Positions 8,645-17,657 of a stretch of DNA of 35,410 bases are shown piece after piece. Made by a program: the position numbers and the translations under genes. Positions within the stretch are counted from its first letter, which is position 1, and each line of letters opens with the position of its first letter. This stretch comes from Nitrososphaerota archaeon (GTDB taxonomy: Archaea > Thermoproteota > Nitrososphaeria > Nitrososphaerales > Gagatemarchaeaceae). The notes below the pieces were generated by a model that was not told where the DNA came from, made no database searches, and saw nothing but the letters and a program-made list of their open reading frames with translations. The DNA lies in the NCBI GenBank assembly GCA_027886975.1, contig JAPCJK010000008.1:1-35410 (forward strand), read 5' to 3'.

Positions 8645-9546
8645 TCGACATCAAGGGTCAGCCCGTCGGCCGCGGCCACGGTGCTCGGGAAGATTTTGCG
8701 AGCTTCCCTTACTAGACTGGATGGGCTTGTGTAACGAGCGCTAAAATGAGTTAGGGCCAGCCTTTTGACCCGGGCCCTGCTCGCCAGCTGGGCAGCCTCC
8801 ACGCAGGTGCTGTGCATCCTCTCGCGCGCCTTGTCGCCGTCCTTGGCACTAAACGTCGAGTCGAATATCAGCAGATCGCACCCGGAAAAGAATCGGGCGA
8901 GCCCAGGGGACGGACGGGTGTCGCCGGAGTAACCAATCCTCCTTCCCGTCCTTGGAGGCCCAGTTACAGTCGAGGGATGGATGATCCTTCCGTCGACTTT
9001 GACGGGCCGACCTTTCTGGAGTTTTGACCACAGTTTTCCTTCAGGGACCCCGAGTCGCTTGGCCTTCTCGGGATAGAATACGCCCGGCCTCGCTCGTTCT
9101 TCGACGAGGTAAGCGTAAGCTTCGACAGAGTGGAGCGCCTTGGCAGCCCGGATCCTGAAACCTTCCGTGCGCAATAAGGACCCTGGCTTCGCCTGCGTGA
9201 ACCTGATTGGGAATGTAAGCCCAATGTGCAACAGGTCTGATGTCACTTTGAGCCATTTGAGGAGCTTTGGCGGCCCGACTATGTCGAGAGGTTTCCGCCT
9301 TTGGGCTAGGCTCATTGTTTGCAGCAGACCAAGAAGGCCTGAGACGTGGTCTCCGTGCAAGTGCGTGACAAGTATGGTCATGTCCTTGCCAAGCCCTATT
9401 CCATGCGCCAAGACCTGGCGCTGCACCCCTTCCCCGCAGTCCATCAGGACGACCTCCCCCTCCCGTTTGAGGGCTATGGCCGGGAGGCCCCTGTCCTTGG
9501 TAGGTGCCGCGGAGCTCGTCCCCAGGAATGTGACCGAAAGCTTGAC
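8629..9546 (-). CDS. rnz: ribonuclease Z
   Basis: VKLSVTFLGTSSAAPTKDRGLPAIALKREGEVVLMDCGEGVQRQ ... THLHGDHVSGL metallo-beta-lactamase motif. The supplied ORF starts at internal Met 9444; conserved N-terminus continues to about 9546 with no ATG/GTG/TTG, so the 5' end is approximate. Confidence 0.9.
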   Translation of the reverse strand, partial: VKLSVTFLGTSSAAPTKDRGLPAIALKREGEVVLMDCGEGVQRQVLAHGIGLGKDMTILVTHLHGDHVSGLLGLLQTMSLAQRRKPLDIVGPPKLLKWLKVTSDLLHIGLTFPIRFTQAKPGSLLRTEGFRIRAAKALHSVEAYAYLVEERARPGVFYPEKAKRLGVPEGKLWSKLQKGRPVKVDGRIIHPSTVTGPPRTGRRIGYSGDTRPSPGLARFFSGCDLLIFDSTFSAKDGDKARERMHSTCVEAAQLASRARVKRLALTHFSARYTSPSSLVREARKIFPSTVAAADGLTLDVDYPSE

Positions 9547-9551
9547 CGACT

Positions 9552-10544
9552 CTATCTCCTCCCGAGGACTGTTATTGTCCTCGTCAGGCTCTTATGAACG
9601 TGAAGATTGTGTTCCTCCTCGACCTCCAGCTCCGAGGTGCTCTTGACGCCGGCTGTTTGGGGATGCATCAGAACGAGTGTGGAACCTTTCCTCAGCACTC
9701 CGGATAACGAGCGGAGGGCTAAGTCGATGATCTCGTTGGTGTCCCTGCCGCGAGTGCTGGAAGCCCTTCCGTAGGGGATGTCGGTGGCCATGGCGTCAAC
9801 CTGGGTGATAGGCGGTAAGGCGGAGTCAGCCCGTATCACCCCCATCCAGTCTTGGCCAAAATGTTTCATGTTAGCTAGTGACCCTCTCGTCATCTTCTCT
9901 GATAGGTCCACGCCCAGTACCCGCGCCCCGATGATCGATGCCTCAATGGCCAGACTCCCTGTCCCTGCGAACGGGTCGAGAAAGGACTCCCCCTCTTTGC
10001 AACGACTCAGGTTGACGATGGCCCGAGAGAGTTTGGGGAAGATGGCGGAGGGGTGGAAGAATGGGCGGCTGCGCGGGCGTCGCCGGGACCATCCCTGTTT
10101 CATGGCGAGGGGAGCGGTTACTGACAAGTATTCCTTTTCGCCCCGAACGAGGGTAAGCTCCCGCTCCGGGTTAAGAAGGTCGATGACTGCGTCGATGCCC
10201 CGCAGGTACACTTCAGGGTTGGGAGAGGTCCTACCTTCGACCAGGTCGAAGGATCTGAATCGGATTCGAAGGCCCCGCAGGAGGTCGCACGCTTCCGCTG
10301 GGTCCTCGACCAGAGGACCGATGCGCCTCGTGAACGCGATACGCGAACCTACTACGAAAGGGTCGGCGGTCGAGTCGGCGAGCATCACCCTCGGCTCCGG
10401 GGCCGCGAATTTCGAACCAACGTCATAGGCAAGGAAAAGGGCCCTTGCCTCGGCCATCGGTATGGTCGTCCCTTCGCCCGAAAGTAGCACGAACGTCTTA
10501 TTCTTCAAGAGTTCTGAGATGTGACGCAAGGGCTTCGGAGACAT
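9552..10544 (-). CDS. Trm-G10-type tRNA (guanine-N2) methyltransferase
   Basis: FLDPFAGTGSLAIEASIIGARVLGVDLSEKMTRGSLANMKHFG ... VDAMATDIPYGRASSTRG (SAM site and DxPYG). A TTG at 10508 is an alternative start. Confidence 0.9.
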   Translation of the reverse strand: MSPKPLRHISELLKNKTFVLLSGEGTTIPMAEARALFLAYDVGSKFAAPEPRVMLADSTADPFVVGSRIAFTRRIGPLVEDPAEACDLLRGLRIRFRSFDLVEGRTSPNPEVYLRGIDAVIDLLNPERELTLVRGEKEYLSVTAPLAMKQGWSRRRPRSRPFFHPSAIFPKLSRAIVNLSRCKEGESFLDPFAGTGSLAIEASIIGARVLGVDLSEKMTRGSLANMKHFGQDWMGVIRADSALPPITQVDAMATDIPYGRASSTRGRDTNEIIDLALRSLSGVLRKGSTLVLMHPQTAGVKSTSELEVEEEHNLHVHKSLTRTITVLGRR

Positions 10545-11388
10545 CGACCTTGCTGAATTTGCCGGGGACAGTGTTCGTGCATACGATCGAGCTCACTGAA
10601 GCCTTCTCCAGCTTTTGCAGGGCATCCCCGACGAACAGGCCATGGACACATATCGCCAGAGACTTCTTGGCCCCTTGTTTGAGGACCGCCTCCGAGGCCG
10701 CCTTGACGGTTCCCCCAGTGCTGATTATGTCGTCTACTATGACGACCTCCTTCCCTTCGACGTCGAGATTTGCATCCCACACGCTCACTTCACCGGTCGT
10801 TTTGTCCCTGGTCTTGTTGAGTCGCAAGAACTTGGCTCCATAGAGCTGAGCGAACGCCTCCGTCCTCTTCGACCCGCCGAAGTCGGGAGAAATCACCACC
10901 GGGTCTTTCAGGTCCAACTTTTCTTTCGCATATTCCACTAGGCTAGGAATAGCCGAGACGCTGTATACGGGGAATGAGAAGAGCGCCAGGCCCTCGGCCG
11001 AGTGTATGTCGACGGTCACCAGTCTGCGCACTCCGGCGTGCCGCATGAGATGAGCGACGAAGCCCAGCGTGACCCCCTCTCCAGGGAGGAATTCTTTGTC
11101 CTGCCTCGCATAGGCGAGGTAGGGGACGACTGCCGTCACCTTTGCGCCTTGTTCGCTCAGTTGATGAGCGGCCAACAGCAGCTGAAAGATGTGCTGGTCC
11201 ACTGGCGGATGTGTCGACTGGACCACGAAGACGCTCTTGCCAGCGACCTTGTCGCTCGTGGTGAACCTTGACTCTCCGTCGGGGAAGACCTTGAACTCGG
11301 CGTCAAGGAGGGGGATTCCGAGCTTTTCAGCCAAGGACCGTCCCAGCTCCTCAGAAGCAGGGCCCGCGAGGACCAGCTTTTCGGCCAC
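10498..11388 (-). CDS. prs: ribose-phosphate pyrophosphokinase
   Basis: FKVFPDGESRFT, STHPPVDQHIFQLLLAAHQL, YLAYARQDKEFLPGE, VVIVDDIISTGGTVKAA PRPP motif. Confidence 0.96.
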   Translation of the reverse strand: MAEKLVLAGPASEELGRSLAEKLGIPLLDAEFKVFPDGESRFTTSDKVAGKSVFVVQSTHPPVDQHIFQLLLAAHQLSEQGAKVTAVVPYLAYARQDKEFLPGEGVTLGFVAHLMRHAGVRRLVTVDIHSAEGLALFSFPVYSVSAIPSLVEYAKEKLDLKDPVVISPDFGGSKRTEAFAQLYGAKFLRLNKTRDKTTGEVSVWDANLDVEGKEVVIVDDIISTGGTVKAASEAVLKQGAKKSLAICVHGLFVGDALQKLEKASVSSIVCTNTVPGKFSKVDVSEALASHLRTLEE

Positions 11389-11508
11389 TTATCGCTCGTT
11401 TCGGCCTCGCCTCTTGTCGCTATTTAACAAATTGCGGGGAGATGTCGACTCGGCCTCTGCTAGGGAAAGCGTTAAGGAGACGAGGACGGGTAAGGGGACC
11501 GAAATCGG

Positions 11509-11727
11509 TTGGACCAGATCTGCCCTGAGTGCCACGTTGGAATAATGTTGTACGACGCCCCAACGAAGCGATATGGTTGTAAGAACTGTGGAGCATTCCT
11601 TACCAGAGACCAGCTTTCGGATGCGAGATTCAAGGCCAAGACCCCTGAAGAGGATGAAAGGCGCAAGCGTTCTCGGGTGCAAGCCGACTATCTTGAGTGG
11701 TGGCTGAGCGGAAACAAGGAGAAGTAG
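11509..11727 (+). CDS. small zinc-ribbon protein
   Basis: MDQICPECHVGIMLYDAPTKRYGCKNCGAFLTRDQL: CxxC...CxxC; TTG start. Confidence 0.8.
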   Translation: MDQICPECHVGIMLYDAPTKRYGCKNCGAFLTRDQLSDARFKAKTPEEDERRKRSRVQADYLEWWLSGNKEK

Positions 11728-11764
11728 CTAGTCAGCTCCCGAGGCGCGCTCCCCGTTCGGGCGC

Positions 11765-12202
11765 TTAGCGGAGCCTATGCTTGAAGTATTTATCGAGGAC
11801 CGCCCCTGTGCCGACCGTTGTCTTCAACCGCTTTGTCTGGGCGGCGCTGAACCACCCCGAGGCCGAAGACTCCTGGTTCAGCCTGAACTTCCCGCCTGTG
11901 GGGCTTGCAAGGTAGTCGACCAGTATGAAGTGGTACTCGAGCCTTGAATTGGCATCTCTATGCAGGTCGGTCTGCACATCGAGTAGCGCTTCAATTTTCA
12001 CGGTCAGGCCAGTCTCCTCTTGTATCTCTCTGACGGCCGCATCCTGAACCCTCTCCCCCAGTTCCACGAGGCCTCCTGGGAGTGCCCACTTGCCTTGGTT
12101 CGGAGGGTATCTGCGCCTGACAAGGAGGACCCTGGGGCCACGATGGATCACGGCACCGGCGCCGACCAGGGGTCTCGTCGGATACCTCCTACGAGCCTTC
12201 AT
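11765..12202 (-). CDS. NUDIX hydrolase
   Basis: [24 protein letters not shown] Nudix box. Confidence 0.95.
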   Translation of the reverse strand: MKARRRYPTRPLVGAGAVIHRGPRVLLVRRRYPPNQGKWALPGGLVELGERVQDAAVREIQEETGLTVKIEALLDVQTDLHRDANSRLEYHFILVDYLASPTGGKFRLNQESSASGWFSAAQTKRLKTTVGTGAVLDKYFKHRLR

Positions 12203-12256
12203 CTGGGTGCGAAACAGCTCGCACTCATTTTAAGCGTGCCCCGAGAGCGGCCTGAC

Positions 12257-13072
12257 ATGGTCAGGGTCGAGATGTTGGCGGTTGGGAAGGAGCTCCTCAT
12301 CGGCAGGACCCTGAACACCAACGCCCATTGGTTGGGGAAGAGAATGGCCCGGATGGGCTCGATGCTCAAGATGATCGTCACAGTGGACGACGACCTGAAG
12401 GAAATTTCGTCTTCGCTCAAGACAGCCCTCGGGAGGTCCCCCGAGTTCCTACTGGTTGTGGGGGGTCTTGGGCCGACCCCTGACGACATGACCCTGCAAG
12501 GGATTGCTTTGGGTCTCGGTGTGGGGATGAGGCAGAGTGGAAGTGCATTGAAGCTAATCAGAGAGCACTATTCCAGAAGAGGACTCAGGGCCATGGAGCT
12601 AACGCCCGCTAGGAAGAAGATGGCTCGGCTTCCGTTGGGGGCGGAACCAGTTCTCAATTCGGCAGGGACCGCCCCGGGAGTAAGAATCATTGCCGGTCAA
12701 ACGACCGTCTACTGCCTGCCCGGAGTGCCGGTGGAGATGCGGGACATCTTCCGGAGGGCGGTCGAGCCCGAAATCAAGGGGAAGCTTGGGAACTTGCACA
12801 GAAAGTACCTGACCTTCAAGCTCGAGGGGGTGTTAGAGTCTGAGCTGGCTCCCATCATTGCGAGGGAGCTCCGCCGACATCCTGGGGCTTACATCAAATC
12901 CCACCCGAGAGGGATAAGGGAGGGGGTCTCGCGCATCGAGCTGGACATAGCGGTCGTGGGGGAGGACTCGGGGCGGGCGGGCCGGACTGCGTTTGAAATC
13001 GCCAGGGAAATGGAAGCCGCAGTCAAAGGGGCAGGAGGAAGCGTGAGGGGCACAAGAGGTTTGGAAGAATGA
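12257..13072 (+). CDS. CinA-like / molybdopterin-binding domain protein
   Basis: MVRVEMLAVGKELLIGRTLNTNAHWLGKRMARMG ... VVGGLGPTPDDMTLQGIA. Start trimmed from 12020, where the frame runs antisense to the NUDIX gene. Confidence 0.9.
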   Translation: MVRVEMLAVGKELLIGRTLNTNAHWLGKRMARMGSMLKMIVTVDDDLKEISSSLKTALGRSPEFLLVVGGLGPTPDDMTLQGIALGLGVGMRQSGSALKLIREHYSRRGLRAMELTPARKKMARLPLGAEPVLNSAGTAPGVRIIAGQTTVYCLPGVPVEMRDIFRRAVEPEIKGKLGNLHRKYLTFKLEGVLESELAPIIARELRRHPGAYIKSHPRGIREGVSRIELDIAVVGEDSGRAGRTAFEIAREMEAAVKGAGGSVRGTRGLEE

Positions 13073-13090
13073 TAGGAGGACAGCAGTAAG

Positions 13091-13849
13091 TTGGACATCG
13101 TTTTTGTAACGGGCACTGCGGGCTCGGGGAAGTCGCTTCTTACCGCCGCGCTGAAGAACTGGTACGTGAACAGGGGGGAAGACGCCATCGCTGTCAACCT
13201 TGACCCTGGTGTGGTTGAGCTTCCCTACGACCCAGACGTAGACATCAGGGAAAGGATCCAGCTCCAGGAAGTCATGGAAGACTACGGTCTCGGTCCGAAT
13301 GGGGCGCTCATTCTCGCTGCAGACCTCGTTGCGACCAAGATAGCTGACCTACAGGACGAGATTGATTCTCACAGGGCAGAGAACGTGATTGTCGACACCC
13401 CTGGCCAGACGGAGCTTTTCGCCTTCCGGGAGAGCGGAGCGTTCATCGTGAGTGAGATGAGAGCGGATACCAAGGTGCTCCTGTTCCTAATTGACCCTCT
13501 CCTTGCAAGCACGCCTGCCAACTTCCTTTCGCTCGCGCTTCTTTCTGCCTCCGTGGGGCTAAGACTAAACATACCAAAAATCACAGTGCTGTCGAAGAGA
13601 GATATCGCCAAGGACGGGGTCAAGAGGATAACCGAATGGAGCAGGGACACGAAGGTCTTCGAGGACGCATTGGCAGGGACCAAGGACGGGGAACAGTACT
13701 CCCTGTACTCTGAATTGTTCAGGAGCATACGCAGGCTTTCTTTTGGAACGGACCTCTACCCTGTTTCTTCGACCACGTTAGAAGGGATGGTCGCCTTGGT
13801 CGGGGAGATGACGAGGATAGCGAAGGGGGGCGAGGAGTTCACGGAGTGA
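13091..13849 (+). CDS. GPN-loop GTPase
   Basis: FVTGTAGSGKSLLTAAL P-loop, GLGPNGALILAADL (GPN), VDTPGQTELFAFRESG. Confidence 0.95.
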   Translation: MDIVFVTGTAGSGKSLLTAALKNWYVNRGEDAIAVNLDPGVVELPYDPDVDIRERIQLQEVMEDYGLGPNGALILAADLVATKIADLQDEIDSHRAENVIVDTPGQTELFAFRESGAFIVSEMRADTKVLLFLIDPLLASTPANFLSLALLSASVGLRLNIPKITVLSKRDIAKDGVKRITEWSRDTKVFEDALAGTKDGEQYSLYSELFRSIRRLSFGTDLYPVSSTTLEGMVALVGEMTRIAKGGEEFTE

Positions 13850-14585
13850 GACTGGCGAGGAACGATTGGACAGCGCCGGCCAAAGCCTCCGGTTTCTCCA
13901 GGGGAAGCATGTGCCCGGAGTCTTTCACGAAGTAGAGTTCTGAGCCAGTGATGTTGGTCTTCAGAAAGTGCGACCACTTCGGAGGAGTCATCCGGTCCTT
14001 GTCCCCGCAAGCGATCAGAGTCCTGGCGTCGATTCGACGCAGGTCCGCCCTGACGTCGAAGTTCTGGCATGCGAGGTAGTCGTTCAGAAAGACATCTAGG
14101 TTGGAGACCGAGAGGGCGACCCGGGCCTCCCTCCCCAGGCTGAGGTCGATAGAGTTGAAACTCCGCGGGGTTATTACTTGCTCTACGGCCTTGAGAGGCT
14201 GGCTGCGAAGGACGTCGAGTATCACAGGATCGACCCCTAACTTTGCCCCCGTGCTCACCAGGATTAGACCTCCCAAAGCGTCTGGGTGGGACAGGGCAAG
14301 CGTCATAGCCACTGCACCCCCCATAGAATGACCACAGACTACCGGCCTTCCGACTCCACGGTTGGCGATGAATTCGAACACTGCTTCTGAATAGTCTCCG
14401 ACAGTCTTGCAGGTTATCTCACCAGACGGATGTCCAGGGAGGTCAACTGCAAAGGCTACCGACTTTCCCGACAAATACTGCAACGTCCTCTTCCATAGCA
14501 GACTGTTCCCGCCAGCGCCGTGGACGAAGATAACGGGATGAGGCGCCTGGTGAGATATGAAACCGAGCAATCGGTCAGTAGGCAC
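13839..14585 (-). CDS. alpha/beta hydrolase
   Basis: VIFVHGAGGNSLLWKR, VVCGHSMGGAVAMTLAL (nucleophile elbow), DSGHMLPLEKPEAL (His). Start at GTG 14585; the longer ORF to 15116 is antisense to prpB. Confidence 0.9.
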   Translation of the reverse strand: MPTDRLLGFISHQAPHPVIFVHGAGGNSLLWKRTLQYLSGKSVAFAVDLPGHPSGEITCKTVGDYSEAVFEFIANRGVGRPVVCGHSMGGAVAMTLALSHPDALGGLILVSTGAKLGVDPVILDVLRSQPLKAVEQVITPRSFNSIDLSLGREARVALSVSNLDVFLNDYLACQNFDVRADLRRIDARTLIACGDKDRMTPPKWSHFLKTNITGSELYFVKDSGHMLPLEKPEALAGAVQSFLASLTP

Positions 14586-14664
14586 GACCGCAGAATTTAA
14601 TGATGATGGGAAGCTGTTTGGGGACAGGCATAAATCGGGTGGCGTGGGCGTGGCCAAGTCTGAC

Positions 14665-15555
14665 ATGGCCAAACAAGCTGCGGCGCTAAGGAAGTTGATA
14701 GCGGGAGAGAAGATTGTGGTTGCGCCGGGGGTCTTCAGTCCCGCGGTGGCGAAGCTCGCAGAGAAGCTGGGGTTCAGGGCATTGTACTTCTCCGGGGCCG
14801 GCTTCTCAAATCTCCTCGCCCTCCCGGACTTGGGAATCACTACCCTGACCGAGGTAGCGGGGGCCGCGCGGCAGGTCGCATCCAAGGTGAATGTCCCACT
14901 CATCGTAGACGCTGACACCGGGTTCGGGGAGGCCCTGAACGTCGCTCGGACCGTGGAAGAGATGAGGGCGGCGGGGGCCGCAGCCATCCACATCGAGGAC
15001 CAGATTTTGCCAAAGCGGTGCGGCCACCTAGATGGAAAGGAGCTGGTCGGAGCCGAGGAGATGGTAAAGAAACTGATCAGTGCGAGAGAAGCGGCAGGGA
15101 AGGAGCTATTGATCATCGCGCGGACCGACGCAAGGTCAGTGGAGGGAATAGATTCGGCCCTGGAGCGGGCCCTGGTCTATTCAAAGGCAGGTGCCGACAT
15201 GATCTTCCCTGAGGCACTGGAGAGTAGGGAAGAGTTCGCGGAGTTCAGAAGGAAGGTAAAACTCCCGCTTATTGCCAATATGACGGAGTTTGGAAAGACC
15301 CCCTACGTGACCGTCCAAGAGTTCGAGGACCTGGGGTACGATATTGTGATCTTCCCTGTCACTGCGTTCAGAGCCATGATGAACACGGTGAAGGAAACCC
15401 TGACCCGGCTGAAAGCCGAGGGGACGCAGAAGGGCATGCTTAGGTCGCTCATGCCGAGAGAGGAATTCTACGACTTGATTGACTACTATAGATTTGAAGA
15501 GGCTGACAAGAAAGCTATGGGGGCCGCTAAGCGCCTCCGACGGAACTCGACATGA
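14665..15555 (+). CDS. prpB: methylisocitrate lyase (isocitrate lyase/PEP mutase family)
   Basis: DADTGFGEALNVARTVEEMRAAGAAAIHIEDQILPKRCGHLDGKELV, PLIANMTEFGKTPYVTVQEF; PKRCGH and NMTEFGKTP match PrpB rather than PEP mutase. Confidence 0.88.
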   Translation: MAKQAAALRKLIAGEKIVVAPGVFSPAVAKLAEKLGFRALYFSGAGFSNLLALPDLGITTLTEVAGAARQVASKVNVPLIVDADTGFGEALNVARTVEEMRAAGAAAIHIEDQILPKRCGHLDGKELVGAEEMVKKLISAREAAGKELLIIARTDARSVEGIDSALERALVYSKAGADMIFPEALESREEFAEFRRKVKLPLIANMTEFGKTPYVTVQEFEDLGYDIVIFPVTAFRAMMNTVKETLTRLKAEGTQKGMLRSLMPREEFYDLIDYYRFEEADKKAMGAAKRLRRNST

Positions 15556-16673
15556 GCAACGTCCCCCAGCACCTAAGGGTGCCGAAAGGGCTCGCGGGAG
15601 TGTCCGTTACAGACACAAAGATCTCGACGAGCGAGGCCGACGGGACCCTGCTCTATCGAGGTTATGCCATTTCAGATTTGGCCGCCAACGCTGGCTTTGA
15701 GGAGACCGCGTTCCTGGTTCTCAACGGTTCATTCCCCGGGAAGGAGGAACTGGAGGCGTTCACTCAAGAGTTGCGGAAAAGGGCTCCGGTGCAGGACAAG
15801 GTCTTTGGAATCATGAGAGAGCTTGGTAAGACCGCTCACCCAATTGATGCGCTCAGAACAGCTGTCTCCTCACTCGGGAGCACTGACAGGGAGGAAACGA
15901 TTGATGGAAAGCAGTTCTCGTTGGAATCGAAGATGTCCGTGCTCGCAGCGAATTGTTACCGTGTCCCACGAGGCGAGCGACCAACTGAGCCAGACCATGA
16001 GCAGAAATTCTCGGACAACCTACTTCACATGCTTACCAAGAAGGAAAGGAGCGACTACGAGAGGTGGGTCTTCGAGAGGGTCTTGATATTTTACATGGAG
16101 CATGATATGAACGCGTCGACGTTTACCGTGAGGGTAGTGGCTTCAACATTGGCGGACCCCTACGCGGCAGCGACGGCAGGGCTTGCAGCCCTGAAGGGTC
16201 CCCTTCATGGTGGCGCCAACGAGGAGGCGATGAAGATGCTCCTCGAAATAGGAGAGCCCTCAAAGGCCGCGGGGTACGTAGAAAGAGCGCTTAGGGAGGG
16301 CAAGAAAGTGATAGGTTTTGGCCATAGAGTCTACAAGGATTTCGACCCGCGGGCAAGGCTGTGCAAAGAGTATCTCAAGGAGATTCTCGCCAAGCGCGGT
16401 GAGGACGACAGGCTGTACCGCCTTTGCGACGCGATAGAGAATGAAATGTGGGAAAGAAAGAGGATACCACCAAATCTCGACTACTACGCGGCCCCCATCT
16501 TCTATCTTCTCGGCATCGAGGTCCCACTCTACACCCCCATCTTTGCAGCAAGCAGGACGTTCGGATGGATGGCGCACTACAACGAACAGGTCGAGGATAA
16601 CAAGTTGATCAGGCCGGATGCCACATACGTGGGGCCCTCGGACCTGAAGTATGCTCCCGTCGAGCGAAGGTAG
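15552..16673 (+). CDS. prpC: citrate synthase / 2-methylcitrate synthase
   Basis: KGLAGVSVTDTKISTSEADGTLLYRGYAISDLAANAGFEETAFLVLNG..., GPLHGGANEEAM, GFGHRVYKDFDPRA. ATG overlaps the prpB stop. Confidence 0.9.
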   Translation: MSNVPQHLRVPKGLAGVSVTDTKISTSEADGTLLYRGYAISDLAANAGFEETAFLVLNGSFPGKEELEAFTQELRKRAPVQDKVFGIMRELGKTAHPIDALRTAVSSLGSTDREETIDGKQFSLESKMSVLAANCYRVPRGERPTEPDHEQKFSDNLLHMLTKKERSDYERWVFERVLIFYMEHDMNASTFTVRVVASTLADPYAAATAGLAALKGPLHGGANEEAMKMLLEIGEPSKAAGYVERALREGKKVIGFGHRVYKDFDPRARLCKEYLKEILAKRGEDDRLYRLCDAIENEMWERKRIPPNLDYYAAPIFYLLGIEVPLYTPIFAASRTFGWMAHYNEQVEDNKLIRPDATYVGPSDLKYAPVERR

Positions 16674-16676
16674 GCC

Positions 16677-17633
16677 CTACTTTTCGAGCCTCGCAGCAGC
16701 GGCTTCTACCGTCATTTTCCCAGCAAGAACCTGCCTTGCAAGCCTGTCTGCGCGAACGTCGGATGCCTGGGCGAACTTCCGCATGGCAGAGGCCCTCGCT
16801 GTCTCGACGATCATTCCTCTGATGCTCTTTAGTCTGAGCTCTTGGTTACCTTTAGTGAACCTTGAACGGATGGATTCGATGGCACCCTCGAGCTTGTCGA
16901 TCCCGTCCCCTGAGATGGCCGAGACCTTGAGGACGCTTGGGGTGCGTGAGCTCCCCCTGAAGAGTCCGAGAAGGCTTACAATCATTGTGTCTGCCCCAGC
17001 CAAGTCGGACTTGTTGACAACATAGACATCTCCTACTTCCATAAGCCCCGCCTTGGAGACCTGGATGTCGTCGCCCAGACCTGGCATGAGCACCACAAGG
17101 ACGGCGTGGGATACACCGACCACCTCGATGTCAGATTGCCCGATGCCAACGGTCTCCAGCAGTACCAGGTCAAACCCTGCAGCGTCCATCAGCTGAATAA
17201 CCTGCGAAGTTGCCCTCGACAAGCCTCCTGTCCAGCCCCTTGACGCCATACTTCTGATGTAGACGCCTTTGTCCGAGGAGTGTCCAGTCATCCTAATCCT
17301 GTCCCCGAGCAAGGCGCCCCCGGTGATCGGGCTGGTCGGGTCAACGGCGATTACGCCGACCTTCAGCCCTCTCCCACGAAAGGAGTCGATCAGCTTGTCA
17401 ACGAGTGTGCTCTTCCCAGTCCCAGGGGGACCGGTCACCCCTACGACGAAGGTCCTTCCCGTTGGTCTGAGAAGCCCCATGAGCTTTGAAGCGCGGGCCG
17501 GGTCGTTTTCCGCAAGGGAGATCCCTTTCGCCAGTGCGACCCTGTCCCCATTACGCAGGCGTGCGGCGAGCTGTGTGAGTCGCAATGCTCTGGGCGTCCC
17601 GTCCGTCGAGCCTTTCTTATGGGTTAGAGGCAT
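16677..17633 (-). CDS. meaB: MeaB-type mutase-associated GTPase
   Basis: GVTGPPGTGKSTLVDKLIDSFRGRGLKVGVIAVDPTSPITGGALLGDRIRM, VLLETVGIGQSDIEV, NKSD. Confidence 0.94.
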   Translation of the reverse strand: MPLTHKKGSTDGTPRALRLTQLAARLRNGDRVALAKGISLAENDPARASKLMGLLRPTGRTFVVGVTGPPGTGKSTLVDKLIDSFRGRGLKVGVIAVDPTSPITGGALLGDRIRMTGHSSDKGVYIRSMASRGWTGGLSRATSQVIQLMDAAGFDLVLLETVGIGQSDIEVVGVSHAVLVVLMPGLGDDIQVSKAGLMEVGDVYVVNKSDLAGADTMIVSLLGLFRGSSRTPSVLKVSAISGDGIDKLEGAIESIRSRFTKGNQELRLKSIRGMIVETARASAMRKFAQASDVRADRLARQVLAGKMTVEAAAARLEK

Positions 17634-17657
17634 GATTTATCTCTCGGGTGTTGTGCC

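Noticed and set aside
9140-9646. 168-aa plus-strand ORF
   Set aside because: Antisense to RNase Z and the end of the methyltransferase; no family resemblance.
9778-10428. 216-aa plus-strand ORF
   Set aside because: Antisense to the Trm-G10 methyltransferase; low-complexity Arg/Ser-rich translation typical of shadow frames.
12020-12256. N-terminal extension of the CinA-like ORF
   Set aside because: Antisense to the NUDIX gene; the conserved MoaB/CinA-type start is Met at 12257.
14586-15116. N-terminal extension of the alpha/beta hydrolase ORF
   Set aside because: Antisense to prpB, Ser/Ala/Pro-rich; hydrolase homology starts just after GTG 14585.
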